Shown here: positions 17,749 to 28,244 of the stretch, piece by piece
Layout: each line of letters begins with the position of its first letter
How positions within the stretch are numbered: the first letter of the stretch is position 1
Origin: Pseudomonas sp. ERMR1:02
GTDB lineage: Bacteria > Pseudomonadota > Gammaproteobacteria > Pseudomonadales > Pseudomonadaceae
Direction of reading: 5' to 3'
Assembly (NCBI RefSeq): GCF_002277815.1
Contig: NZ_NKJI01000010.1
Span: 150,331-214,330 of the forward strand
Length of the DNA: 64,000 bases
Program-made: the position numbers and the translations under genes
Notes under the pieces: generated by a model
What the model saw: only the letters and a program-made list of their open reading frames with translations
The model's database searches: none
Told to the model about the DNA's origin: nothing

Positions 17749-19110
17749 ATGAGCTTCGTTGCCTGGGTCGCGGTGCTGGGCGCCGTGCTGCTAACGCTGG
17801 CGCTTACCTCCTCTTACCTGCGCTGGATGCCGGTGACCACCTCGGCCGTGTGTTTGGCACTGGGCGTGGTCATTGGCCCGGCGGGCATTGGCTGGCTCAA
17901 ACTGGATGTGAAAGAAGCGGCATTGTGGATGGAGCACCTGACGGAAGTCGCGGTGCTTTTCTCCCTGTTTGTCTGTGGGCTGAAGTTGCGACTGCCATTC
18001 AAGGATCGCAAGTGGCGGGTGGCGTTCGGGTTAGCGGGGCCAGTGATGCTTCTGAGCATCATTGGCGTCTGTCTTTTATTGCATTACGCCTTCGACCTCG
18101 CGTGGGGGCCATCGCTATTGATCGGCGCGATTCTGGCGCCCACCGACCCGGTGCTGGCTTCGCTGGTGCAGGTCAACGACGCACAGGACGATGACCCGGT
18201 ACGCTTCGGGCTCTCCGGCGAGGCCGGCCTCAACGACGGCATCGCGTTTCCATTCGTCATCCTTGGTTTACTGTTTTTGCAACATGGTGCGGGTTCGTCC
18301 AGCGCCTGGCTTGATGAGTGGGCGCTCAAGCGTCTGTTGTGGGCAGTGCCAGCCGGTTTGCTGATCGGTTACTGCATGGGACGCGGCATCGGGCGCGTAA
18401 CCCTGTCGATGCGCATCCGCAATGCCGACAGTACCCTTTCCCCTAACGATACCTGACGTTCGCACTTATTGCGCTGGCGTATGTGGCGGCCGAGTCGGTT
18501 CAAGGCTATGGCTTTCTGTCGGTATTCGCCGCTGGCCTGGGCTTGCGTGTAGCAGAGGTCAAATCAACGGGATACTCGCAGCCGCCGGCCGAGCATCTGG
18601 TTCAAGCAGTGGTCGGTCACCAGAATGTCGAACCTGACAATGCCGTGCATGGCGATGTGGAAACCTGGAAGACACGCAGGTCGCTGCCGGTATCATGATC
18701 GGCGACATGCTGTCCTTTGGCAGTCTGGTCGAGCGGGCCATGGAGGTATTTCTGGTGACCTTGCTCGGGGTGGTATTGGTTGGGCACTGGGACTGGCGCG
18801 CGCTGGCGATTGCCCTGGTGCTGTTCTGCGTGATTCGCCCCCTGAGCGTCGGGCTGGTGCCTTGGGGCAGTTTGCTCAACGGCCGGCAACGACTGTTGAT
18901 CGGCTGGTTCGGGATTCGCGGTATCGGTAGCTTTTACTATCTGTTCTACGCCTTGAACCATGATCTCCCGACAACGGTAGCCAGCCTGTGCACCGACATC
19001 ACGTTGTCGGTGGTGGCTCTGAGCATTCTGCTGCACGGCATTAGCACCAGCCGATGCTGGCGCGGTATGAGCAGCACAACCGTCTACTCACTTCAGCGCC
19101 ACGGCAATGA
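17749..19110 (+). CDS. NhaP-type cation:proton antiporter (CPA1), frameshifted
   Basis: Membrane antiporter of about 454 residues. Start MSFVAWVAVLGAVLL. Signatures include GAILAPTDPVLAS and SGEAGLNDGIAFPFV, with the ND pair expected in the ion site. Three single-base losses split it: near 18449 (AACGATACC, should give NDYLTFALIALAYVAAE), near 18667 (GGAAACCTG, should give VENLEDTQVAAG) and near 19052 (ACCAGCCG, should give STQPMLARYEQHNR). The corrected reading ends SAPRQ at a TGA ending at 19110, so the 3' end overlaps the convergent kinase gene by 23 bp. Role: Na+ or K+/H+ exchange. Confidence 0.85.
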
Positions 19111-21003
19111 CTTCCACCAGATTGTTTGAGTAAAAGGTTTGGACAATCGCGGCAATCCCGCTGCAAAGCCATCGATGCGTTCTGCATAACCCGTCGCGAG
19201 GATGATCGGCAGGGTTGGCATTAGGATTCGGATGGCCTGTGCCAGATGCGCCCCGTTCATTTGCGGCATGGCCATATCGGTGATGACCAAGTCGAAGTGT
19301 TGTTCACCTTGAAGCATCTGCAACGCCTTCGTACCGGACTCCGCGATACTTACCCGGTGTCCCAGGTCTTCCAGCAACAGGCAAGTACTGGTCAGCACAA
19401 GGCTGTCATCATCCACCACCAACACGTTCAGCCGCGGAACCTGCGGGGCTGCCGGCTTTGCAACAGGGAACTCGGTTACCAAACCTGCCTTGGCGACGGG
19501 CAACCAGAGTTCGGCGCAGGTGCCTTTGCCTTTCTCGCTTTTGAGTACGAAACGCCCGCCATCTGTTCGATAAAACCATGCACCATCGACAACCCCAGGC
19601 CCGTCCCTTTACCGACGCCCTTGGTGGTGAAAAACGGGTCCATCGCCGAAGCGAGCGTCGTGTCATCCATGCCTTCACCGGTGTCAGTGATGGTCAGGCA
19701 CACGTAACGCCCTGGCGCCAATTTCGAACGGGGCTGATCGAGAATGACCTCGGTGCGGGTGCCCAGCACGATTTTCCCGCCATCGGGCATCGCATCACGG
19801 GCATTGGTCGCCAGGTTGAGAACCGCCAGTTCAAGCTGATTGACGTCGGCCATGACCGGCTCGGGTTCTGGCGAAAACTGGTTTCGATTTTACCGAAGGC
19901 CCAAGCGAACTGCGCAGGAGACCAGTGATGCCTTGTACCAGCGCGGGATGTGCACAGGTTCTGCCTTGAGTTCCTGGCGCCGGGCAAACGCCAGCATGCG
20001 TTGGGTCAGGGACACTCCGCGCTGGGCGCCCTGGGTGGCGTTGTCCAGTAAACGGGTCAGGCGCGGATCGTCTGCCATGCGTTTGCGGACAATTTCCAGA
20101 TTGCCAAGGATGACGGTCAGCAAGTTGTTGAAGTCGTGGGCAATCCCACCACTGAGTTGACCGATGGCCTGCATTTTCTGAGCCTGGAACAGCGCCTCGC
20201 GGGTTTGCTCAAGCGCCTGCTGCGCTTGCGCCGCTTCAGTGATATCACGAGTGATCTTGGCGAATCCGAGCAACATGCCGGTGTCACCCCAGATCGGGTC
20301 TACCACTACATGGGCGAGAAACCGGGTTCCGTCCTTGCGCAGGCGCCAGGCCTTGTTTCGAAGCGCCCTTCGCGAACCGCAATATCGAGCGTGCGTTGCG
20401 GTTCGCCGGCTGCCCGGTCCTCCGGGGTGTAAAAAATCGAGAAGTGCTGGCCGATGACTTCTTCGGGTAAATAGCCCTTGATGCGCTGAGCCCCCGGGTT
20501 CCAGTTGGACACGCGTCCATCCGGGGCGAGCATGCAGATGGCGTAATCGGTGACGCTTTGCACCAGCAAGCGGAATTGCTGTTCGCTTTGCTTGAGGTTT
20601 CTTCGGCCATTTTACGGTCGGTCAGGTCGCGGGTGATCTTGGCAAACCCAAGCAACGTGCCTGAGGGGTCGCGAATCGGATCGATCACCACATGGCACCA
20701 GAAATGCGTGCCGTCCTTGCGCACACGCCAGCCCTCGCCTTCGAAGCGTCCTTCGTGAAGCGCCGTGTCCAGTGCCTTTTGGGGCAGTCCGGCACGGCGA
20801 TCCTCTTCAGTGTAAAACTGCGAGAAATGATGACCGAGTATTTCGGCTTCCTCATAACCCTTGAAACGCCTGGCGCCGGCGTTCCAGCTGGAAATGATGC
20901 CATTGGGGTCAATCATGTAGATCGCATAATCGACCACCGCATCGATCAGCAGGCGAAAGCGTGTTTCCTCGCTCCCGACCACTTTGGTTCGATCCTCGCT
21001 CAT
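19088..21003 (-). CDS. PAS-PAS hybrid sensor histidine kinase with receiver domain, frameshifted
   Basis: Domains in order: PAS/PAC 1 (RLLIDAVVDYAIYMIDPNG ... FAKITRDLTDRK), PAS/PAC 2 (LVQSVTDYAICMLAPDGR ... FAKITRDITE), a HisKA region with the phospho-acceptor motif GGIAHDFNNLLTVI, HATPase (LNLATNARDAMPDGG, DTGEGM, GTGLGLSMVHG), and a C-terminal REC (LNVLVVDDDSLVL, VITDMAMPQMNG). Roughly 640 residues, no membrane segment, hence a soluble sensor. At least seven one-base losses break the frame (near 20597, 20358, 19923, 19893, 19866, 19557 and 19115). With the last corrected it ends NNLVEVIAVALK at 19088. The PAS pairs resemble light- or redox-sensing kinases, but no chromophore cysteine is evident. 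Partner regulator not found nearby. Confidence 0.83.
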
Positions 21004-21101
21004 TGAGTTCTCGCGTCAGGATTGCTTTTCAGGAGTATGCGACAAACTGCCAAATTGGAAAGCACTTCGGCAGTTTGCCTGACAATTATCGCTGCCCGGT
21101 G

Positions 21102-22003
21102 TTAACGGTATACGTATTTGACGATATAGGCGTGCAGGTCGTTGTAGACGAAGTCGGGAATCTGTTTGTCATATGTGCCGGTTTTCAGCAGCGCCAGATG
21201 ACACTCCTTGACCATTTCGTCGCGCTCATCCATGGAGTAGATGTGATTGTTGATGATGGCGTTATAGGCACTGTACGAATAAGGCCCACCGGTCGATTCG
21301 ACCGTAAGCTCGCCTTTGCTGTCTCTGGTATAGGTGCTGTGGGCTCGCAAGGTCCGCTCTTTCAATCCCCCCAGGCCGCGTTCATACAAATAGATCTGTG
21401 AACCGCTGACTGCCTTGGCGGCGGTTTCGAACGCGAGAATGATGGCTTGGGCATTGCTCATGCTCGATTCCAGCGCCGAGGCGCTGACAAACCGTTCCAG
21501 CTCCTTTTGTTCCAGGCTTTTCAGCGCTCTTTGATGCTCGACAGGTGAGCGAACGCCTGATTGCAGCCCACGATATGGGCTTCCAGTCGATAGCTGGGGG
21601 CGAAAGTCGCAATCGCGGCAAAATCAATGCTGTCGAATGCGCACTCCATGATGATGTTGCATTTGCGTGTGAGTGCCTCGGTGAAGATTTTCGTGCCGAG
21701 TGCCCTGATGAAGGTTTCGGTGTGCTCGTAGGCATGGAACACGCCGAGCTTGATCATGTCGTCGTACTGCGGGTGTTTTTTCCGGTAATCCGGCAAGTAC
21801 AGGCGAACATAATTGGCATAGCGCCCTGAGGGCAGCAGGCTTTTTTCCAGCAAGTACGTTTTACCTGAGCCTTGCAACCCGGCAGTGATCAATAGCTTTG
21901 GCGGGCTTTCAGGCGTTTTTCCGGCGAATAGCGTCGCAATGATCTCTTCGAACGCTTTGGTCACGTCCGCTTCGGTGTAGCTGTAAGTCGATGCTTCTGT
22001 CAT
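21102..22003 (-). CDS. Zeta-toxin-like P-loop kinase, frameshifted
   Basis: About 300 residues. P-loop GLQGSGKT is at 42-49, preceded by strand PPKLLITA, with downstream NIIMECAFDS and RLEAHIVG typical of the zeta_toxin/polynucleotide-kinase-like group. One base is missing near 21543: HLSSIKER should read HPVEHQRALKSLEQKELERF, joining the second frame that ends YIVKYVYR. Family members phosphorylate UDP-GlcNAc or unknown small molecules. No epsilon-type antitoxin gene is visible on either side, so a toxin role is doubtful. The P-loop is intact. Confidence 0.78.
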
Positions 22004-22131
22004 ACCTTGATTTCCTTATCAAAGAGCTGGGTGAAAGTAATATCCAGCCCTTTCAATAAAGTGTTCTTTCGCCAAATGGTCAAATCGACGATTACAACAA
22101 GGTATGTTTTTGTTTTATAAAGTAAAAAATC

Positions 22132-24411
22132 CTACGTCGCGGAATGAAAAAGCGTCGGTTCAATCGACCACCAACGCGGCAACAATTGCCTGACTTTGCT
22201 ATCGCCAAAGCGGTCATCGATCAACATCACCACACCTTGGTCCTGTTGCGTGCGAATCACCCGCCCCGCGGCCTGTACCACTTTCTGCACGCCGGGAAAC
22301 AGGTAGGTGTAGTCGTAGCCGGCGCCGAAAATCGCAGCCATGCGCCGTTTCAGCTGCTCATTGACCGGGTTGAACTGCGCCAGCCCCAGGGTGGCGATGA
22401 ACGCGCCGATCAGCCGCGCACCGGGCAAGTCGATGCCTTCGCCGAATGCCCCTCCCAGCACCGCGAAGCCAATGCCCTCGCCGCCTTCGGTGAATTGATC
22501 GAGAAACTGCTGACGTTGCGCTTCTGCCATGCCACGCGATTGCGACCACAGGTTGATGTGTGGATGTCGTTCGGCCAGCAACTGGGCCACTTGCTGCAAA
22601 TAATCAAAGCTGCTGAAAAATGCCAGGTAGTTGCCGGGGCGCTGGCTGAACTGGTTGGCGATCAACTCGACAATCGGCGCGACGGACGCCTGGCGATGGG
22701 CGAACCGGGTGGAGATCTGGCTGACGATGTGCACTTGCAACTGGTCAGCGTCGAACGGCGATTCGACGTCGATGCACACTGTATTCACCGGCGTCCCCAG
22801 CAGGTCCGCGTAGTAATGGCGCGGGCTCAGGGTCGCCGAAAAAAGCACGGTGCTGCGTGCTGCCGTCAGGCGCGGCCCAATGAAACCCGCAGGCACCACG
22901 TTGCGCAGGCACAGTTGCGAGAGAACTCGTTTGCGCTCTAGGTCGCGTTTGCTGATATCGAACAGGAAATGTTCGTCGAAGAGCTCGGCTACCCGGCAGA
23001 ACTGCAAGATGTCGAAGTAAAAACTCTGGAGTGCGCTGTCCAGTCCTTGCGGGTGATCGTTCAGGTAGTCGCCGATGCTGGCGCTGCATGAGGACAACGC
23101 CTGGAGCAGTTTTTCCGGGGCCTTGTCATAAGCCTGATAGGCGCCCAGTTGCTGGTTATGCAGGGCGTTCCATTCGCGGTTTACTCGCTGCAAGGACTTT
23201 TTCAACGGCTCGGGGGCGGTTTTCCGTACACCATTGAGGGTTGCTTGATCGAGGCTGGCGCTGTACATCTGGCGGCCGCGTTCCACCAGGTTATGGGCCT
23301 CGTCGACCAGCACTGCGACTTTCCAGTTGTTCACTTGAGCCAGCCCGAACAGCAAGGCGCTGAAGTCGAAGTAATAGTTGTAATCGGCAACCACCACGTC
23401 GGCCCACCGGGCCATTTCCTGGCTCAAGTAATACGGACACACCCCATGGTCCAGGGCGATCTGGCGCAATGCACTCTGGTTCAACAGGTTCACTCTACTT
23501 GCGGCCTGACGCGCTGCCGGCAAACGGTCGTAGAAACCCTGGGCCAACGGGCAGGATTCACCGTGGCAAGCCTTGTCCGGGTGCTCGCAGGCCTTGTCCC
23601 GGGCAATCATCTCCAGAACCCGCAAGGGCGGTGCCTCGGCGCCCTCAAGGATCACCTGCGCCGCATCCAGGGCCAGTTTGCGCCCGGGCGTTTTTGCCGT
23701 AAGGAAGAACACCTTGTCCAATTGCTGCGGCGCCAGAGCCTTTAGCATCGGAAACAAGGTGCCGACGGTCTTGCCAATTCCCGTCGGCGCCTGGGCCATC
23801 AGGCAACGGCCGGTACTGACGGCCTTGAACACTGATTCGGCGAGATGACGCTGCCCTGGTCGAAAGTCGGCATGGGGAAATGCCAACTGTTGCGCCGCCC
23901 GGTTGCGCCCCTCGCGATGGGCCATCTCCTGCTCGGCCCAGTCCAGGAACCGTGCGCAATGCTGCTCGAAGAACAGCTGCAGATGCGTGGCGCTGTAAGT
24001 CTCGAGCAGGCAGGTTTCCTTTTCGCTGACGATGTCGAAATACACCAGCGCCAGATTGATCTGCTCAAGGTCCAGTTTGCGGCACATCAGCCAGCCGTAG
24101 ATTTTGGCTTGCGCCCAGTGCAGTTGACAGTGATTGGCCGGCTGCTTGCTCAAGTCGCCACGGTAGGTTTTGACTTCTTCCAGGCAGTTTTGCGCGGGAT
24201 CGTAGCCGTCCGCCCGGCCTTTGACTTTCAGGCCTTGATACACGCCTTCGAGCGCGACTTCACTCTGGTAACCCTCGCTGCGCCGCGATGCCACCGTACG
24301 ATGGCCGACGATACCCTCCAGCGCAGTGGGCGACGGTGTGAAGCGCAAGTCGAGATCGCCGACCTTGGCGGTGAATTCGCACAGCGCCCGCACCGCGATG
24401 CTGTAGCTCAA
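22132..24411 (-). CDS. XPD/Rad3-like DNA helicase with N-terminal nuclease-like motif
   Basis: 759 residues if translation starts at the TTG that overlaps the nuclease stop (TTGA), which has GGAG eight bases upstream. The N-terminal region has a PD-(D/E)XK-like pattern: D68 in KGRADGYD, then E78-E79-V-K81. Helicase domain: Walker A APTGIGKT 208-215, DEAH box 370-373, four cysteines (275, 282, 287, 325) spaced as in the XPD iron-sulfur cluster, then FSATLSP, GEGIDLPGARL and QAAGRVIRTQQD. This predicts a 5'-3' Fe-S helicase of the DinG/YoaA/XPD superfamily. It is coupled to the FAN1-type nuclease gene, suggesting joint work on blocked or cross-linked DNA. Confidence 0.88.
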   Translation of the reverse strand: MSYSIAVRALCEFTAKVGDLDLRFTPSPTALEGIVGHRTVASRRSEGYQSEVALEGVYQGLKVKGRADGYDPAQNCLEEVKTYRGDLSKQPANHCQLHWAQAKIYGWLMCRKLDLEQINLALVYFDIVSEKETCLLETYSATHLQLFFEQHCARFLDWAEQEMAHREGRNRAAQQLAFPHADFRPGQRHLAESVFKAVSTGRCLMAQAPTGIGKTVGTLFPMLKALAPQQLDKVFFLTAKTPGRKLALDAAQVILEGAEAPPLRVLEMIARDKACEHPDKACHGESCPLAQGFYDRLPAARQAASRVNLLNQSALRQIALDHGVCPYYLSQEMARWADVVVADYNYYFDFSALLFGLAQVNNWKVAVLVDEAHNLVERGRQMYSASLDQATLNGVRKTAPEPLKKSLQRVNREWNALHNQQLGAYQAYDKAPEKLLQALSSCSASIGDYLNDHPQGLDSALQSFYFDILQFCRVAELFDEHFLFDISKRDLERKRVLSQLCLRNVVPAGFIGPRLTAARSTVLFSATLSPRHYYADLLGTPVNTVCIDVESPFDADQLQVHIVSQISTRFAHRQASVAPIVELIANQFSQRPGNYLAFFSSFDYLQQVAQLLAERHPHINLWSQSRGMAEAQRQQFLDQFTEGGEGIGFAVLGGAFGEGIDLPGARLIGAFIATLGLAQFNPVNEQLKRRMAAIFGAGYDYTYLFPGVQKVVQAAGRVIRTQQDQGVVMLIDDRFGDSKVRQLLPRWWSIEPTLFHSAT

Positions 24412-26074
24412 GCGTCCTGCTCCGCCCATTGCACGTAGCACACGGCAATCGGCATGTGGTGCTCGTGGCAGAACTCCAGCCAGCGCAACTGGTTATCCTG
24501 CAGGCGATCCCCGGGCCTTTGACTTCGATCATGCGGTAGGTTTTTTGCTGCGGCCAGAACTGGATCAGGTCCGGCATGCCGGCGCGGTTTGCCTTGATGT
24601 CCAGCAACAAGCGGTTGAACCAGTGCTTGAGGTGTTCGGCCGGCAAGCAGTCCAGGGCCTGCTCAAGCAATGCCTCGCTGAGCACTCCCCAGAATACGAA
24701 GGGCGACTGCACGCCCCATTTTTCGATATAGCGCTCACGGATGGTCTGCCGATAACGCCCGTCGTCGAGTTCCGCGAGGCAGGCTTGAAACAGGTCAGCT
24801 CGACGTTCATGGAAATCTTCGTTGAGCAGATCCACAGGACCACGCTGGAACGGGTGAAAAAAAGCCTCCGGCAACGGCGCGAAAATCGCTGGCCAGCACA
24901 GCAGCCCGAACAGTGAATTGATCAGGCTGTTTTCGACGTAATGCACCGGTGCCGAATCGTCCGCCAGATGCGCCTGGACGTAAGACTCCACCGATATTAA
25001 CGGGTCGGTCCGGGGCAGTTGCAGGTCCAGGCGCAGCATTTGCCGCGGGGACGGGCGTTTCACCGCGGGCCCGCCCAGTTTGCGCCGTAGCCTGGGCATC
25101 ATGCGCAGCAATTGCTGTTGTTCGGCGGCGCTTTGTGGAGATAGTCCCGCCTCGTTGGCGAGGTCGAGGGCCAGTTGATACTCCTCGCAACGCTCCAGCA
25201 CGCGGATCAACCGCACGCGTGCACCTGGGTATGCGCACTGACGGTACAATGCCAGCGCCGTGGTGAAATCCGCCATGCGCTCACAGTGCTGGGCTATCTG
25301 GAACAGCAGTTTGTCGCGGCGTCGTTGCAACCAGGGATTGATCAGCATCAAGCCTTTGATGCGCTCGACAATGTCAGCCACCGCTTCACCGGCTTCGAAG
25401 TGCTGCTGGCATTGGTAGAGGAACATGCCGGCGTCCACGTCCTCGCGGCAGCGCAAACCTCGGGAATCAGCGCAGAATTCGACTTTTTCGTAGGTAAAGA
25501 TGCCAAGGTCGGCCAGCACGAACTCAGACCAGTCCTGGTAGAGATTGCCGAAAAACATCAGGCGCAATCGATCGCACAGGCCCATGATGGTCAAACTGAA
25601 CAAGCGGTCGTTCAGCGACGGACACCAGTCATCGAAGCTGCGCTCCTCGGGAAACTGCTCACTCAGTACCGGCAGCCAATCGACCTTTTTGCCCTTGGGC
25701 TGGCAGAGGGTGCTGCCAAGGCACTGAACAATTTCGGCCTTAAGCAAGACGTCGAACAGCGCCTTGATCGACAAAGGCAGTTGTTCATCCACCCAGCCCA
25801 GTGCCAGGAGTGGTTCGGCAGCGCTGGCGATGTCACCGATTTCGACGTAATGCAGTTTACTGGCCCTGAAGTGGATCCTCTTGCGCATGACCATCCTGAC
25901 CAGCAACGCCCGGGATTCACGGGCCAGGCCATTAAAGTCGCCAATGAACCGTTGCTCCTCGACACTCAGCACATCGCCATAGCGATGCTCAAGCCAATCA
26001 AGCACTTGCATGAAGTTGTTAAGGTAATAGAACGGATCGTCGAGCGGGTTTGCGGTCACAGGAAGATGGGCCAT
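24408..26074 (-). CDS. FAN1-type VRR-NUC nuclease, frameshifted near its end
   Basis: Corrected length about 555 residues, the usual size of bacterial FAN1. The first 450 residues are helical (SAP/TPR-like part: LALYRQCAYPGARVRLIRVL). The C-terminal VRR-NUC domain has PDLIQFWP and the catalytic E-x-K in RMIEVKGPG. One G is missing from the G-run near 24512; restored, the protein continues DRLQDNQLRWLEFCHEH and stops at a TGA sharing bases with the helicase start. Family members cut 5' flaps and unhook interstrand cross-links. A LexA-like palindrome lies just upstream of the ATG. Confidence 0.88.
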
Positions 26075-26086
26075 GGCGAACGAATA

Positions 26087-26102
26087 CTGGTTATGCGTAC
26101 AG
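26087..26102 (-). promoter_or_regulatory. LexA/SOS-box-like palindrome upstream of the FAN1-type gene
   Basis: CTGTACGCATAACCAG (minus strand) fits CTG-N10-CAG, and the right flank is TA as in TACTGT-type boxes; only one base of the left CTGT/right ACAG pair deviates. It lies 13-28 bases before the ATG, where LexA would block transcription. Recognised by eye only. Confidence 0.5.
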
Positions 26103-26265
26103 ATACCAGTAACGCCCCGCCCGGCGCAATCGGAAAAGGATGGGCGGAGGCGTTGTCAGGTATTTTTTTCCTTGCATCGAACTTTCCGCCAATCCGCGGA
26201 ACCAATCGCGTTAGAGGTGCTGTCGTGTGCGACAGTCACGCTTTTTTGAAGTGAGAGAGGTTGTT

Positions 26266-26490
26266 ATGAAAATCAAGACCTTGGGGTTTCCCTTGGGAGC
26301 AATGGTCTTTCTGATGCTTGCAGGCTGCTCGACGCCAACGGTGGTGACCCTGCAGAACGGCACCCAGTACCTGACCAAGGACATACCAAAAACCAAGACC
26401 AAGGACGGCTTCTTCGAGTTCGAGGATATTTCCGGCGCGAAGGTGAAAGTCAGGGCCGATGAAGTGACCACGATTCGTCAGGGAGACTAG
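26266..26490 (+). CDS. YgdI/YgdR-family (DUF903) lipoprotein
   Basis: 74 residues. The start is the ATG after AGAGAGG. Signal peptide with lipobox LAGC (Cys21) followed by Ser, so outer-membrane sorting is expected. The mature domain TVVTLQNGTQYLTKDIPKT ... FFEFEDISGAKVKVRADEV is the small SH3-like YgdI/YgdR fold. Complete and typical in length; function unknown. Stands alone between the FAN1 gene and a repeat block. Confidence 0.9.
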   Translation: MKIKTLGFPLGAMVFLMLAGCSTPTVVTLQNGTQYLTKDIPKTKTKDGFFEFEDISGAKVKVRADEVTTIRQGD

Positions 26491-26518
26491 AGACCGCGTT
26501 ATCGTTCTACGTCGGAAC

Positions 26519-26730
26519 GCCGCCCGGAGCGAGCTTGCTTGCGATGGGCGTCAACGATAACGCGCCCTGTCTGAATGATCGCGTTATCTGGACGTTTTTC
26601 GCGAGCAGGCTCGCTCCTACAATTGGATCGTAGGCAGGTCCGTAATCAGGTCGGCTGTCAGGCCGCCTCGCTTTGGCTGCTGATCTGGCTTTTGATCTTC
26701 TGTAGGAGCGAGGCTTGCCCGCGAAGGCGT
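26519..26730. repeat. REP pair plus extra REP unit and shared tail
   Basis: An inverted REP pair (GGAGCGAGCTTGCTTGCGAT; GCGAGCAGGCTCGCTCCTAC, to about 26621) is followed by ATCAGGTCGGCTGTCAGGCC GCCTCGCTTT and a GATCTGGCTTTTGATCTT tail shared with the block at 15.2 kb. A further REP unit follows at 26701-26728. It fills most of the 298-base gap. Confidence 0.85.
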
Positions 26731-26788
26731 TGGGTCAGGCGCCATCTTTGTTGATTGGACTGCCGTCTTCAGGCCCTTAGGGCGCCGT

Positions 26789-28194
26789 TTACTGCATGAA
26801 ACCTTCCATGAACCCCGCAACCCCGCTGGCGAGTTTGCGCCGCCAAGGGGCGGTGGCCGGGTTGGCCAGGGTCTGGTCTTCGTGGACAAAGCTGCGAATG
26901 ATCGCGTTGTAGCCGAGCCAGCGGCAGGGCTCTGGCTCCCAGGCCCTGAGTGCTTGGAGCCCACCTTGATGGATGACCCAAGGCTGGCGAATCAGATCGG
27001 TGTCGCGCTCAAGGATCAGGTCGGCCAGGGTCCGCCCGCCCAGGTTGCTGGCGCCGACGCCCTCCCCGCCATAACCGCCGGAAAGCGCAATGCCGTTGGC
27101 CCGGTCGCAAAACATGTGCGGTTTGAAACGCCGGGACATGCCCAAATTGCCACCCCAACCATGGGTAATCTGTATGTTCTTGAGTTGCGGGAACAGTTCG
27201 CCGAACAGATAGCGCCGCAGTTCGATTTCGCTGGTGGTCAGGTCAAAGTCATGGCGCAACCGGCCGGCAAACTGGTACCCGCCCCGGGCGCCAAAGATCA
27301 GCCGGTTGTCGGCGGTGCGCTGGCCGTAAGTGACCTGGCGGCTGCTTTCACTGAAGGCCTGACCGTGACTGAGGCCGATCTCGTCCCAGGTAGCGGCGGA
27401 CAGCGGTTCGGTGGCGACAATCAGGCTTTGCACTGGCAACTGATATCGCCCCAGCGGTGGCAGTGAGGCTGCGTAACCTTCTACCGCTGGCACTACCCAG
27501 CGACTGCGCACCGAGGCTTTCGCGGTACGCAGGCTGCCGGACTGCCACTGGGTGACCGCGCTGTTTTCGTAGATTTTGACGCCCATGCGCTCGACCGTGC
27601 GCGCCAGACCGCGCACCAGCTTGGCCGGATGCAGGGTGGCGACGTGAGGCGCGTAGATACCGCCATAGGGCTTGGCGATCCGGATCTGTTGCGCCAGTTG
27701 CTCCGGGCTGAGCCAGCGGTAATCGTTTTCGTTGAGGCCCTGGCGGTAGAGCTTGTCCAGATACTGGCGAAGGCTGGCTTCCTGCTCCGGATATCGGGCA
27801 GCGCAGTACAGTGCTCCGCCTTTTCGGTAATCGCAGTCGATGCCTTCACGTTCGAGGACGATTCTTACCTCATCGGGAATGCTGTGCAGCAAGTCCAGGA
27901 CGCTCGGCGCTGCTGCGGCGATGAATCGGCGAGCAGCCGCTCTTCACCCAACAGGTTACCCATCAGCCAACCGCCATTACGCCCCGAGGCGCCAAATCCG
28001 GCGGTTTGCGCCTCGACGATGGCAATGTTCAGTTCCGGTGCCTGACGCTTGAGGTAGTACGCGGTCCACAGCCCGGTATAACCGGCGCCAATGATCGCCA
28101 CGTCGATATCCAGATCCTGTTCCAGCGCCGCACGCGCCTGTAACGGCTCGTCGAGCTGGTCCATCCATAAACTGATAGTGCGCCACGCCGACAT
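26789..28194 (-). CDS. FAD-dependent amine oxidoreductase (PuuB/OrdL-like), frameshifted
   Basis: About 469 residues. The start MSAWRTISLWMDQL is chosen for GGAG six bases upstream. The dinucleotide motif VAIIGAGYTGLWTAYYL is near residue 32, followed by GFGASGRNGGW, the DAO-family signature, and a C-terminal GYGGEGVGASNLGGRTLADL FAD segment. A G is missing near 27905 (TCCTGGACT should read TCCTGGGACT), splitting the gene after QQRRASW. Relatives oxidise gamma-glutamylputrescine or similar amines to aldehydes. The AraC-type gene directly upstream on the same strand may regulate it. Confidence 0.87.
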
Positions 28195-28244
28195 GCAAGA
28201 CTCCGCCACTCAAACTTCGATGGCGTTGATCCTAGTGCGTGGGT

